DNA of 64,000 bases from Pseudomonas fluorescens (GTDB taxonomy: Bacteria; Pseudomonadota; Gammaproteobacteria; Pseudomonadales; Pseudomonadaceae), in NCBI RefSeq assembly GCF_000968015.1, contig NZ_LACH01000001.1, forward strand, positions 124,001-188,000. The letters are read 5' to 3'. The translations under genes and the position numbers were made by a program. Below, piece after piece: positions 9,358 to 17,819 of the stretch. The notes under the pieces were generated by a model. It did no database searches, was not told the DNA's origin, and worked only from the letters and a program-made list of their open reading frames with translations. Each line of letters begins with the position of its first letter. The first letter of the stretch is position 1.

Positions 9358-11172
9358 ATGCTCATGACTCCGACCCTTCCCCGCAGACCCCGCTGGCGCA
9401 GCCTGGCCCTGCTCGCGCTGTGCCTGGCGCCGTTGCTGTGGCCGCTGGAGCATCTGGCCGAGCGTTACTACCGCAGCGAACTGGCCGGGCAGAACCGTCA
9501 GACCCTCGACCTTTACGTCGCCAACCTGCTGGGCACCCTGCACCGTTATGAAGTGTTGCCGCAGATCCTCGGCGATCTGCCGGCCCTGCGAGCCGTCCTC
9601 GGCGCGCCCGACGATGGCGTCACCCAGGGCAACGCCAATCGCTTGTTGAAAAATATCAGCGCCCAGACCGGCGCCGAAGTCATGTATCTGATGGACACCA
9701 CGGGCAAGACCCTGGCCGCGTCCAACTGGGACAAACACGACAGTTTCGTCGGGCGTAATTTTTCCTTTCGTCCGTACTTCAGCGAAGCCATGGCCGGGCG
9801 GCTTGGGCGTTTTTTCGGTTTGGGCACGACCTCGGCCAAGCGTGGCTATTTCTTCGCCGCCGCCGTGCGTAACGGCGAAAAGATTATCGGTGTGCTGGTG
9901 GTCAAGGTCGACCTGGACCATACCGAAAGCCTATGGGGCAAAACCCCGGAACAACTGCTGCTGACCGACCATAACGGCGTGGTCATTCTCACGTCGCGGC
10001 CCGAGTGGCGATTCCGCTCGACCCGCCCGTTGGGCGAAGAAGAACGCAAGGCTATCACTGCGATTCAACCTTATCCGACCCGTGATCCCAAACCATTGCG
10101 ACTCAACCCCAACGCCTGGCTGACACAAACCCAGCCCATCGCAGAAACCGGTTGGAACGTCAGCATTCTCGCCCCACGCACCTTGATCGATCGCCCGGTA
10201 CGCACGGTCGTCGCCATCGGCGGCGCGACGTTGTTGGTCTTGATGTTGCTGCTGGGTCTGATGATGCAACGCCGCCGTCATTACCTCGAGCGAATCGCCT
10301 TCGAAGCCAAGGCCCGTCGTGAACTGGAAGGCCGGGTAGCCGAGCGGACCAGCGACCTCGAAGGCCTCAACCGTCGACTGAAACAGGAAGTACTGGAACG
10401 CGAACAGGCGCAGCAAGAGCTGGTTCGCGCTCAGGATGATCTGGTGCAGGCCGGCAAACTGTCGGCCCTTGGCACCATGTCGGCGAGTATCAGCCACGAA
10501 TTGAATCAACCGCTGGCGGCGATCCGCAGCTACGCAGAAAACGCCGAAGTGCTGCTCGATCATCAGCGCACCGACGATGCGCGCGGCAACCTCAAGTTGA
10601 TCAGCGAACTGACCGGGCGCATGGCGTCGATCATTGCTCATCTGCGCGCCTTCGCCCGGCGCGATCGCCACGCCCCGGAAAGCGTTGCCTTGCAACCGGC
10701 GCTGGACGATGCGCTGGCGCTGCTGGCCAAGCGTCGACGCAGCATGGAAGTCGAGCTGATCCGCGACTTGCCGGCCGCCACCCTGTGGGTCGAGGCAGGG
10801 GAAACCCGTCTGCGTCAGGTACTCGGCAATCTGCTGGCCAACGCCTTGGACGCCCTGACGGAAAAAGGCCCGCCGCGTAAGCTCTGGTTGAGTGCCCAAT
10901 CCACTGCCGACGGCGTCAATCTGTACATTCGCGACAATGGCCCCGGGTTCTGCCTGGAGGCACTTGGCCGCGCCAGCGAGCCCTTCTACACCACCAAGAC
11001 CCGCACTCAGGGGCTTGGGTTAGGGCTGGCGATTTGCGAAACCCTGATGCGCGCCTTCGGGGGTGAACTGTCGTTCGCCAACCACAAGGAAGGTGGCGCC
11101 CTGATTACCCTGAAGCTGCGTGCAGGCGCACCGGGTGTGAGCCTGCAACCGTCCGAGGACCGAAGTGCATGA
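9358..11172 (+). CDS. dctB: C4-dicarboxylate sensor histidine kinase
   Basis: Inner-membrane sensor of 604 residues: a first membrane helix at about 15-33, a periplasmic double-Cache-type sensing domain of about 245 residues, a second helix at about 283-303, a coiled-coil linker rich in Arg/Glu/Gln, the phospho-accepting H380 in SISHELNQPLAAIRSY, and an ATPase domain (NLLANALDAL, RDNGPGF, GLGLGLAICE). It overlaps dctD by four bases (ATGA). In P. aeruginosa DctBD switches on dicarboxylate uptake with sigma-54, and dctB follows rmlC there as it does here. The dctPQM transporter genes are not in this window. Confidence 0.92.
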   Translation: MLMTPTLPRRPRWRSLALLALCLAPLLWPLEHLAERYYRSELAGQNRQTLDLYVANLLGTLHRYEVLPQILGDLPALRAVLGAPDDGVTQGNANRLLKNISAQTGAEVMYLMDTTGKTLAASNWDKHDSFVGRNFSFRPYFSEAMAGRLGRFFGLGTTSAKRGYFFAAAVRNGEKIIGVLVVKVDLDHTESLWGKTPEQLLLTDHNGVVILTSRPEWRFRSTRPLGEEERKAITAIQPYPTRDPKPLRLNPNAWLTQTQPIAETGWNVSILAPRTLIDRPVRTVVAIGGATLLVLMLLLGLMMQRRRHYLERIAFEAKARRELEGRVAERTSDLEGLNRRLKQEVLEREQAQQELVRAQDDLVQAGKLSALGTMSASISHELNQPLAAIRSYAENAEVLLDHQRTDDARGNLKLISELTGRMASIIAHLRAFARRDRHAPESVALQPALDDALALLAKRRRSMEVELIRDLPAATLWVEAGETRLRQVLGNLLANALDALTEKGPPRKLWLSAQSTADGVNLYIRDNGPGFCLEALGRASEPFYTTKTRTQGLGLGLAICETLMRAFGGELSFANHKEGGALITLKLRAGAPGVSLQPSEDRSA

Positions 11173-12560
11173 CCATCGACAACCGCATCCAGGTCGTGCT
11201 GATCGACGACGATCCGCACCTGCGACAAGCCCTGAGCCAGACCCTGGACCTCGCCGGCCTGAAAATCCTGCCGCTCGCCGAGGCCAAAGGCCTGGCCGCG
11301 CAACTGGAGCGTGACTGGCCCGGCGTGGTGGTCAGTGACATCCGCATGCCGGGCATGGACGGTCTCGAATTGCTGACTGAACTGCATGCCCAGGACCCGG
11401 AACTGCCGGTGCTGCTGATTACCGGTCACGGCGATGTGCCGCTGGCCGTGCAGGCCATGCGCGCCGGGGCTTATGACTTTCTGGAAAAACCCTTTGCCAG
11501 CGACGCGTTGCTCGACAGCGTGCGCCGCGCCCTGGCCCTGCGCCGGCTGGTGCTGGACAACCGCAGCCTGCGTCTGGCCCTGAGCGATCGCAATGAACTG
11601 AGCACCCGACTGGTCGGGCAATCGGCGCCGATGCTGCGCCTGCGCGAGCAGATCGGTGCATTGGCGGCGACCAAGGCCGATGTGCTGATCCTTGGCGAAA
11701 CCGGCGCCGGTAAAGAAGTTGTCGCACGTGCATTGCACGATCTGTCGAGCCGTCGAAACGGTCCGTTCGTCGCTATCAATGCCGGCGCCCTGGCCGAGTC
11801 GGTGGTAGAAAGCGAGCTGTTCGGTCACGAGCCAGGCGCCTTTACCGGCGCGCAAAAGCGCCGCATCGGCAAGTTCGAATTCGCCAATGGCGGCACATTG
11901 TTCCTCGATGAAATCGAAAGCATGAGCCTGGATGTGCAGGTGAAATTGCTGCGCTTGCTGCAAGAGCGAGTGGTCGAGCGCTTGGGCGGCAATCAGCTGA
12001 TCCCGTTGGACATCCGCATCATCGCTGCGACCAAGGAAGACCTGCGTCAATCCGCCGATCAGGGCCGCTTCCGTGCCGACTTGTATTACCGCTTGAACGT
12101 CGCACCGCTGCGTATTCCACCGCTGCGCGAGCGTGGCGAAGATGCGCTGATGCTGTTCCAGCATTTCGCCGATGAAGCCAGCGCTCGTCACGGACTGCCA
12201 CCCCACGAGTTGCAACCGGGACAACGTGCCCTGCTGCTGCGCCACACCTGGCCGGGCAACGTGCGGGAATTGCAGAACGCCGCCGAACGCTTTGCCCTGG
12301 GCCTGGAACTGGCCTTGGACAACAACGCGGCGGATGGCGCTGTCGGCATGACGGTCGAAGTGGTCAGCGGCGGTCTCAGCGAACAAGTGGAAAACTTCGA
12401 AAAAACCCTGATCGCTGCCGAACTGGCGCGCCCTCACAGCTCGGTGCGCAGCCTCGCCGAAGCCCTGGGCATCCCACGCAAGACCTTGCACGACAAGCTG
12501 CGCAAACACGGGCTGAACTTCGCCGACAGTGGCAGCAGCCACACCGACGAACCCGATTGA
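11169..12560 (+). CDS. dctD: Sigma-54-dependent response regulator, C4-dicarboxylate
   Basis: A 463-residue NtrC-family activator: receiver domain with phospho-acceptor D57 (VVSDIRMPGMDG), AAA+ domain with Walker A GETGAGKE (about 176-183), the sigma-54 contact loop GAFTGA (223-228), Walker B GGTLFLDEIE, and a Fis-type helix-turn-helix at the C-terminus (SLAEALGIPRKTLHDKLRKHG). It is co-transcribed with and overlaps dctB. It should bind enhancers before dicarboxylate transporter genes elsewhere on the chromosome. Confidence 0.93.
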   Translation: MTIDNRIQVVLIDDDPHLRQALSQTLDLAGLKILPLAEAKGLAAQLERDWPGVVVSDIRMPGMDGLELLTELHAQDPELPVLLITGHGDVPLAVQAMRAGAYDFLEKPFASDALLDSVRRALALRRLVLDNRSLRLALSDRNELSTRLVGQSAPMLRLREQIGALAATKADVLILGETGAGKEVVARALHDLSSRRNGPFVAINAGALAESVVESELFGHEPGAFTGAQKRRIGKFEFANGGTLFLDEIESMSLDVQVKLLRLLQERVVERLGGNQLIPLDIRIIAATKEDLRQSADQGRFRADLYYRLNVAPLRIPPLRERGEDALMLFQHFADEASARHGLPPHELQPGQRALLLRHTWPGNVRELQNAAERFALGLELALDNNAADGAVGMTVEVVSGGLSEQVENFEKTLIAAELARPHSSVRSLAEALGIPRKTLHDKLRKHGLNFADSGSSHTDEPD

Positions 12561-12600
12561 GCTACCGTCAAATCATCATCTTCAAAAAAGAGATCCGTGC

Positions 12601-13056
12601 ATGAGCCGCGACAGCCGTCATCTGGAATCAGTCCTCCATCGCGACATTCCCCTTACCCGGGACATGGGCCTCAAAGTGCTCGACTGGCACGACCAGCAAC
12701 TGCGCCTGCACTTGCCGCTGGAAGCCAACGTCAATCATAAAAGCACCATGTTCGGCGGCAGCCTGTATTGCGGCGCCGTGCTGGCCGGTTGGGGCTGGTT
12801 GCATCTGCGTTTGCGTGAAGAAGGGGTTGAAGGCGGGCACATCGTGATTCAGGAAGGACAGATCAGCTATCCGCTGCCGGTGACCATGGACGCGACAGCG
12901 ATTTGCCATGCGCCGAGTGCGGCGGTGTGGAAGAAGTTCTTGGCGATGTACAAGCGGTATGGACGGGCGCGGTTGACACTGCATTCGCGGATCGTCAATA
13001 CGGACAGTAATGACGATGCCGTGAAGTTTACCGGGCAGTACGTACTTCACCGCTAA
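12601..13056 (+). CDS. YiiD-type hotdog thioesterase
   Basis: A 151-residue single-domain protein of the YiiD C-terminal thioesterase family, with the hotdog helix region NHKSTMFGGSLYCGAVLAGWGWL. The frame is open upstream into the end of dctD, but the ATG at 12601 after AAAAAGAGAT gives the family N-terminus. It lies 40 bases behind dctD and may be read with it. The acyl-thioester substrate is unknown. Confidence 0.8.
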   Translation: MSRDSRHLESVLHRDIPLTRDMGLKVLDWHDQQLRLHLPLEANVNHKSTMFGGSLYCGAVLAGWGWLHLRLREEGVEGGHIVIQEGQISYPLPVTMDATAICHAPSAAVWKKFLAMYKRYGRARLTLHSRIVNTDSNDDAVKFTGQYVLHR

Positions 13057-13062
13057 AGCAGA

Positions 13063-13149
13063 AGATCGCAGCCTCGTTTCACTCGACAGCTCCTACAGAG
13101 AAACGCGTCCCCCCTGTAGGAGCTGTCGAGTGAAACGAGGCTGCGATCC
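13063..13149. repeat. Inverted repeat, CTGTAGGAGCTGTCGAGTGA family
   Basis: Two copies of about 36 bases (AGATCGCAGCCTCGTTTCAC and its complement) flank a spacer of about 15 bases between convergent genes. It belongs to a different repeat family from the GTGGGAGCGAGC elements. Confidence 0.85.
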
Positions 13150-13157
13150 CTTGATCT

Positions 13158-13985
13158 TCAGGCCCGAGCCAACGCCAACAACTTTTCGCGCCAGGCAGCC
13201 TTCGCTGGCAGCGCCAGGAAAAACTCATTCAACAACGACTCCCGCGCCGGATAACTGAACGGCGTACCGCTCAAATCCAGCACCTCACCGCCCGCCCCTT
13301 CCAGCACGCCTTGCGCCGCCGCCGTGTCCCACTGCGAGGTCGGCGCCAACCGCGGATAACAATCCGCCGCCCCCTCCGCCAACAAACAGAACTTCAGCGA
13401 ACTGCCGATATTGGCCAATTGCAGTTCACCCAGACTGTCGCTCAACCCGGCCAGCAAGCGCTCCTGCTCAGGACTCGAATGCCGACGACTGGCAACCACC
13501 GTAAACGCCTCACCTGCTGCTGGCACGTCGCGAACCTGAATCGGCAAAGGTTCCGCGTCTTTATCGCCACGCCACGCGCCCAGACCCGCACCACCGACGT
13601 AAAAGCGCCCGTTGGTCGGCATCGACACCACGCCAAACACCACACGCCCCTGCTCGATCAGCGCAATGTTGACGGTAAATTCTTCGCTACCGGAAATGAA
13701 CTCCTTGGTTCCGTCCAGCGGGTCCACCAGCCACCAACGCTGCCACCCGGCGCGCACGCTCTGGGGAATGTTGGCGTCTTCTTCGGACAGCACCGGGATG
13801 CTCGGGTCCAGCGCCGTCAGCCCGGCCAGGATCACATGGTGAGCCGCCATGTCGGCGGCCGTCACCGGGGAATCATCGGATTTTGCAGTCACGGCGACGT
13901 TGGCACGCCAAAACGGCAGAATCGCTTCACCGGCTTTCAATGCCAGTTCAACAACAGGCGCCATCAACGGATGGGGGAAAATCAT
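13158..13985 (-). CDS. cysQ: 3'(2'),5'-bisphosphate nucleotidase
   Basis: Hydrolyses 3'-phosphoadenosine 5'-phosphate (PAP), left over from PAPS use, to AMP, protecting sulfate assimilation. The 275 residues are of the inositol-monophosphatase fold, with metal-binding VLSEEDA, WLVDPLDGTKEFI and, near the C-terminus, SQWDTAAAQGVLEGAGGEV. The gene starts inside the end of nudE (ATGA overlap), so the two are translationally coupled. Both proteins clear nucleotide by-products. Confidence 0.95.
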   Translation of the reverse strand: MIFPHPLMAPVVELALKAGEAILPFWRANVAVTAKSDDSPVTAADMAAHHVILAGLTALDPSIPVLSEEDANIPQSVRAGWQRWWLVDPLDGTKEFISGSEEFTVNIALIEQGRVVFGVVSMPTNGRFYVGGAGLGAWRGDKDAEPLPIQVRDVPAAGEAFTVVASRRHSSPEQERLLAGLSDSLGELQLANIGSSLKFCLLAEGAADCYPRLAPTSQWDTAAAQGVLEGAGGEVLDLSGTPFSYPARESLLNEFFLALPAKAAWREKLLALARA

Positions 13986-14548
13986 GGCTGGAACACTCCA
14001 CGCTGAGTCAGTAGATCACGGGCAAGATACAGGGCTGCCAATGCACGGCCCTCAGTGAATCGCGGGTTCTGGGCCAGGGCCGACAACTCACGCAGGTTGA
14101 TTTTGTCCACGCCCATCGGCTCGGGCTCATCGCCTTCAAGGCTTTCTTCGTACAGATCAGTGGCCAACACCACCTGGATCTTCTGGCTCATGTAACCGGG
14201 CGACAACGACAACTCAGTCAGATGCTCCAGTTGCCGCGCGCCATACCCGGCCTCTTCTTTGAGCTCCCGCTCGGCCGCTGCCAGCACGTCCTCGCCCGGC
14301 TCGATCAAGCCTTTGGGTAAGGACAGCTCGTATTCATCGGTGCCGCCGCAATACTCTTCAACCAGCACCGCGTGCTCCGCATCCAGCATCGCCACGATCA
14401 TCACCGCGCCATAACCGGCGCCCTTGCCCACCAGTCGCTCATACGTGCGCTCTACGCCATTGGAAAAGCGCAACTTCAGCTCTTCAACGCAGAACAAACG
14501 GCTGGTGGCGACGATCTCGCGGGCGAGGATGGTGGGTTTCTGGCGCAT
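13982..14548 (-). CDS. nudE: ADP compounds hydrolase
   Basis: A Nudix hydrolase of 188 residues acting on ADP-ribose, AP3A and NADH-type substrates in E. coli. The Nudix box reads from GLIEPGEDVLAAAERE on through LKEEAGYGA, with the catalytic REL..EE intact. It is the first gene of the nudE-cysQ pair and is divergent from yrfG over 90 bases. The product is cytosolic. Confidence 0.93.
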   Translation of the reverse strand: MRQKPTILAREIVATSRLFCVEELKLRFSNGVERTYERLVGKGAGYGAVMIVAMLDAEHAVLVEEYCGGTDEYELSLPKGLIEPGEDVLAAAERELKEEAGYGARQLEHLTELSLSPGYMSQKIQVVLATDLYEESLEGDEPEPMGVDKINLRELSALAQNPRFTEGRALAALYLARDLLTQRGVFQP

Positions 14549-14638
14549 GAAAAGCTCCTTAGCGTGAACGCGTTACTATACCCGGCCTATCCTGATTGTT
14601 TACCTCGGATATCTTTTTTACCGCTGGAGAAGTTTTTT

Positions 14639-15301
14639 ATGTCCCTGCTGCCCTGGCGCGACATCGACACCGTTCTGCTGGATATGGACGGCACGCTGCT
14701 GGACCTGCATTACGACAACCATTTCTGGATGGAACACCTGCCCCAGCGTTACGCCGAGTTGCACGGGGTGAGCCGGGCCATGGCCGAGATGGAATTGCAG
14801 CCGTTGTTCGAACGCAACGCCGGCCAGTTGCAGTGGTATTGCCTGGATTTCTGGAGCGCCGAGCTCAAACTGCCGGTGCGCGAACTGAAACTGGAAACCG
14901 CGCATTTGATTGCCCTGCGTCCGGATGCGGACACCTTTCTAGCCGCCATCAAACAGGCGGGCAAGCGCGTGGTGATGATCACCAATGCGCACCGTGATTC
15001 GCTGTCATTGAAGCTGGAAAGGATCGAACTGGCGCCGTACTTCGAACGATTGATCAGCTCACATGATTACGGTTTCCCCAAAGAAAATCCGCAGTTCTGG
15101 GAGGCGTTGCAGGCGGACATTGGCTTTGATCCGGCGCGCAGTCTGTTTATCGACGATACGTTGCCGATCCTGCGCAGCGCGCGGAATTTTGGGGTGGCAC
15201 ATTTGTTGGCGGTGAGTGAGCCGGACAGCCGTAAAGGTCCGAAGGACACGGCGGAGTTTGCGGCGGTGGGGGATTATCGGGAGCTCATCGCAGGGCTATA
15301 G
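14639..15301 (+). CDS. yrfG: GMP/IMP nucleotidase, HAD family
   Basis: A haloacid-dehalogenase-type phosphatase of 220 residues that dephosphorylates purine mononucleotides in E. coli. All four HAD motifs are present: VLLDMDGTLLDLH, VVMITNAH, a lysine in FPKENPQFW and LFIDDTLPIL. The start at 14639 follows CTGGAGAAG; the frame stays open another 89 codons upstream, but those overlap nudE and do not resemble the family. Together with nudE and cysQ it forms a nucleotide-cleaning cluster that I recall in the same order in P. aeruginosa. Confidence 0.92.
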   Translation: MSLLPWRDIDTVLLDMDGTLLDLHYDNHFWMEHLPQRYAELHGVSRAMAEMELQPLFERNAGQLQWYCLDFWSAELKLPVRELKLETAHLIALRPDADTFLAAIKQAGKRVVMITNAHRDSLSLKLERIELAPYFERLISSHDYGFPKENPQFWEALQADIGFDPARSLFIDDTLPILRSARNFGVAHLLAVSEPDSRKGPKDTAEFAAVGDYRELIAGL

Positions 15302-15318
15302 AGCCTGACGCGGTCATT

Positions 15319-15412
15319 GTGGCGAGGGGGCTTGCCCCCGTTCGGCTGCGAAGCAGTCGTAAAGATTTTGGGGCCGCTTCGCGGCCCAACGGGGGCAAGC
15401 CCCCTCGCCACA
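15319..15412. repeat. Inverted repeat, GGCGAGGGGGCTTGCCCCC family
   Basis: TGTGGCGAGGGGGCTTGCCC, then CCGTT, and its reverse complement lie about 45 bases apart between convergent genes. The spacer holds a second inverted pair (CGGCTGCGAAGC-type and GCTTCGCGGCC). This is the third REP-like family in the window. Confidence 0.85.
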
Positions 15413-15420
15413 GGTCTTGG

Positions 15421-15861
15421 TTACTCAGGAATCCGCAGCGACTGCCCCGGATAGATCTTGTTGACGTCCTTGAGCATCGGTTTGTTGGCATCGAAGATTT
15501 TTTGATACTTGTTGGCATCGCCATACACGCGCAAGGAAATCGCGCTGAGGGTGTCGCCCTTCACGACCGTTACAAACTTCGCGGCCACAACCACCGGCCC
15601 GGTCACGGTGATCTGGTCATCCACACTCCCGACACCGGCGATATTGCCCACCGCCAGCAGGATTTTTTCCTTCTCTTCCTGACTGCCGACTTCGCCGGTC
15701 ACGATGACCTTGTCGCCATCCACCGTCGCCTGCACATTCGGGTTACCCAGGCCGACCTTGCTGATGTGTTCCTTCAACTGCTCGCTGGCATTGGCGTTGC
15801 CTGGCGTCAGCAGATCGATAAGTTTTTCGCCTGCTTCTTTCACAAAGCTAAAAATACTCAT
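15421..15861 (-). CDS. kbp: BON/LysM domain protein, Kbp (YgaU) family
   Basis: A 146-residue protein with a BON domain (about 25-88, VQATVDGDKVIVTGEVGS) and a C-terminal LysM domain (about 96-145, FVTVVKGDTLSAISLRVYGD...IYPGQSLRIP). E. coli Kbp is a potassium-binding cytosolic protein of this architecture and length. The start at 15861 follows AAGGAGAG; an upstream open extension has no ribosome binding site and is not family-like. There is no signal peptide. Confidence 0.9.
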   Translation of the reverse strand: MSIFSFVKEAGEKLIDLLTPGNANASEQLKEHISKVGLGNPNVQATVDGDKVIVTGEVGSQEEKEKILLAVGNIAGVGSVDDQITVTGPVVVAAKFVTVVKGDTLSAISLRVYGDANKYQKIFDANKPMLKDVNKIYPGQSLRIPE

Positions 15862-15997
15862 AGCGCACTCTCCTTGGGTTTTGGGTTCCAGACGCAAAAG
15901 CCTAGACCAAGGTTGCAATACACGGCTCCAACCCGACCAATGACGCCGCTTCCCCCCAAGCGCTAGAATCCGCACCTTCCCGCGCCCTGGAGCGAAG

Positions 15998-16885
15998 ATG
16001 GACATCAAGCAACTGAAATTCCTCATCGCCCTCGACGAAACCCGGCATTTCGGCCAGGCCGCTGCGCGTTGTCACATCACCCAGCCGACGCTGTCCATGC
16101 GCTTGCGCAGCCTCGAAGAAGAACTCGAGTTGCCGCTGGTCAATCGCGGGCAACGCTTCGAAGGTTTCACCGCACCGGGTGAACGGGTGCTGGCGTGGGC
16201 GCGCACCGTGCTGGCGGCCTACGACGGTTTGCAGGCCGAAGCGGCAGCCTGTCGCGGCAATCTGGTCGGTACGTTGCGTCTGGGCGTGGTGCCGCTGTCG
16301 AGCTTCGATCCGCTGCCGCTGATGCAACGCCTGCACGCCGAACACCCGAACCTGCGCTTCGAACTCTCGGCCCTGAGTTCTGAACAAATCCTGGAACAAC
16401 TGGCGAACAATCGCCTGGACCTCGGCGTTTCGTACCTGGAGCGACTGGATGGCGAACGCTTCGATTCCCTGGCGTTGAGCGAAACCCGCATGGGCCTGCT
16501 CTACGATCAACGCTTCTTCAGTTTCGGTGAGGCGCCGCTGAGTTGGGAGTCCCTGATCGAACTGCCGCTGGGCATGCTCACCAGCGGCATGCATTTTCGG
16601 CAGTCCATCGACCACAACTTCCACAGTCGCGGCCTCACCCCACAGCCGTTACTGCAAACCGATGCCGTCCATCAATTGTTACAAGCGGTGCACGGCGGAT
16701 TCTGCTGCGCCGTGATGCCGCTGGACGGAGGCCTGGAAAAACTCACTGATCATTTGCGCCTGCACCCCATCGAAAATGCTCAAACCCTCGCCCGGCTGGG
16801 GCTGATCATGCGTCGCAGCGCCCCGCGTTCGGCGTTCGCGGAAGCCTGTTTCGCGATTCTTCAGCAATCGCTGCGGAGTTCTTGA
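15998..16885 (+). CDS. LysR-family transcriptional regulator
   Basis: A 295-residue regulator with an N-terminal winged helix-turn-helix (residues about 4-62, FGQAAARCHITQPTLSMRLR) and a periplasmic-binding-type effector domain from about 90. It is divergent from kbp and runs the same way as fdhD and the YdeP-like gene, 94 bases ahead of fdhD, so it may control them; the same order is remembered from P. aeruginosa (PA5179-PA5181). The inducer is not known. Confidence 0.88.
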   Translation: MDIKQLKFLIALDETRHFGQAAARCHITQPTLSMRLRSLEEELELPLVNRGQRFEGFTAPGERVLAWARTVLAAYDGLQAEAAACRGNLVGTLRLGVVPLSSFDPLPLMQRLHAEHPNLRFELSALSSEQILEQLANNRLDLGVSYLERLDGERFDSLALSETRMGLLYDQRFFSFGEAPLSWESLIELPLGMLTSGMHFRQSIDHNFHSRGLTPQPLLQTDAVHQLLQAVHGGFCCAVMPLDGGLEKLTDHLRLHPIENAQTLARLGLIMRRSAPRSAFAEACFAILQQSLRSS

Positions 16886-16979
16886 TCGACGCCATCTATC
16901 GGTAGATCAGTATTAGCGATTAGACGTGACAAGTTGACGCGCCTAGGCTTAAAGCAGCCTAAACCGTCGGTGATACCTC

Positions 16980-17819
16980 ATGAATGCCAAGCGCCCTGCC
17001 TGCGTGGCGCCAGCGCTCGAAACGCCAGCCCCCGCCGCAAGTCAGACGTACAGTTACTGCGACCTTCAAGACACCGAATCAGCCAGCACCGCGCTGGCCG
17101 AAGAAGTCGCGTTGGCGATCGCCTATAACGGCATCAGTCAGGCGGTCATGTTGGTGACGCCGACGGACCTTGAAGACTTTATCGTCGGCTTCAGCCTCGG
17201 CAGCGGCATCATCGAAGACGCTTCCGACATTTATGACCTGCAACTCAGCGGTTCGGGGTCAGCGCAGTACGCGCAAGTGACCATCGCCAACCGCGCCTTC
17301 TGGAATCTCAAACAACAACGTCGGCAAATGGCTGGCACCAGCGGTTGCGGACTCTGCGGTGTGGAAGCGGTGGAGCAGGCGTTGCCAGACCTCAAGGTCC
17401 TGCCCGGCGCACCCTTGCCGCCCGCCGAATGGCTCGATGGTTTGCGTCAGCGCATCGGTGCGTTCCAGCCTCTTGGCCAGTACTCCGGCGCGGTGCACGC
17501 CGCCGTGTTTATGAACAGTCAGGGCCAATTGCTGCTGGGCCGCGAAGACATCGGCCGACACAACGCCCTCGATAAGCTGATTGGCGGACTGATCCGTCAG
17601 AAGATCCCGACCACCGGCGGGCTGGCGATTGTCACCAGCCGTTGCAGTCTCGAATTGATCCAGAAAGTGTTGCGCGCCGGTATCCAGACCCTGGTCAGCC
17701 TGTCGTCGCCCACGGGCCTTGCCGTGCAATGGGCCCGTCGCCACAACCTCAATCTCATTCACCTGCCGCAGAAAAGTGCGCCGCGGGTCTACAGCCCTGC
17801 GACGGAGAACCAAGCGTGA
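16980..17819 (+). CDS. fdhD: Formate dehydrogenase accessory sulfurtransferase FdhD
   Basis: Passes sulfur from IscS to the molybdenum cofactor of formate dehydrogenase-like enzymes. The 279 residues include the redox CxxC at C123 and C126 (TSGCGLCGVEAV), and the family block LGREDIGRHNALDKLIGG followed by VTSRCSLELIQKV. It overlaps the following molybdoenzyme gene at GTGA, so the chaperone and its client are translationally coupled. Confidence 0.94.
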   Translation: MNAKRPACVAPALETPAPAASQTYSYCDLQDTESASTALAEEVALAIAYNGISQAVMLVTPTDLEDFIVGFSLGSGIIEDASDIYDLQLSGSGSAQYAQVTIANRAFWNLKQQRRQMAGTSGCGLCGVEAVEQALPDLKVLPGAPLPPAEWLDGLRQRIGAFQPLGQYSGAVHAAVFMNSQGQLLLGREDIGRHNALDKLIGGLIRQKIPTTGGLAIVTSRCSLELIQKVLRAGIQTLVSLSSPTGLAVQWARRHNLNLIHLPQKSAPRVYSPATENQA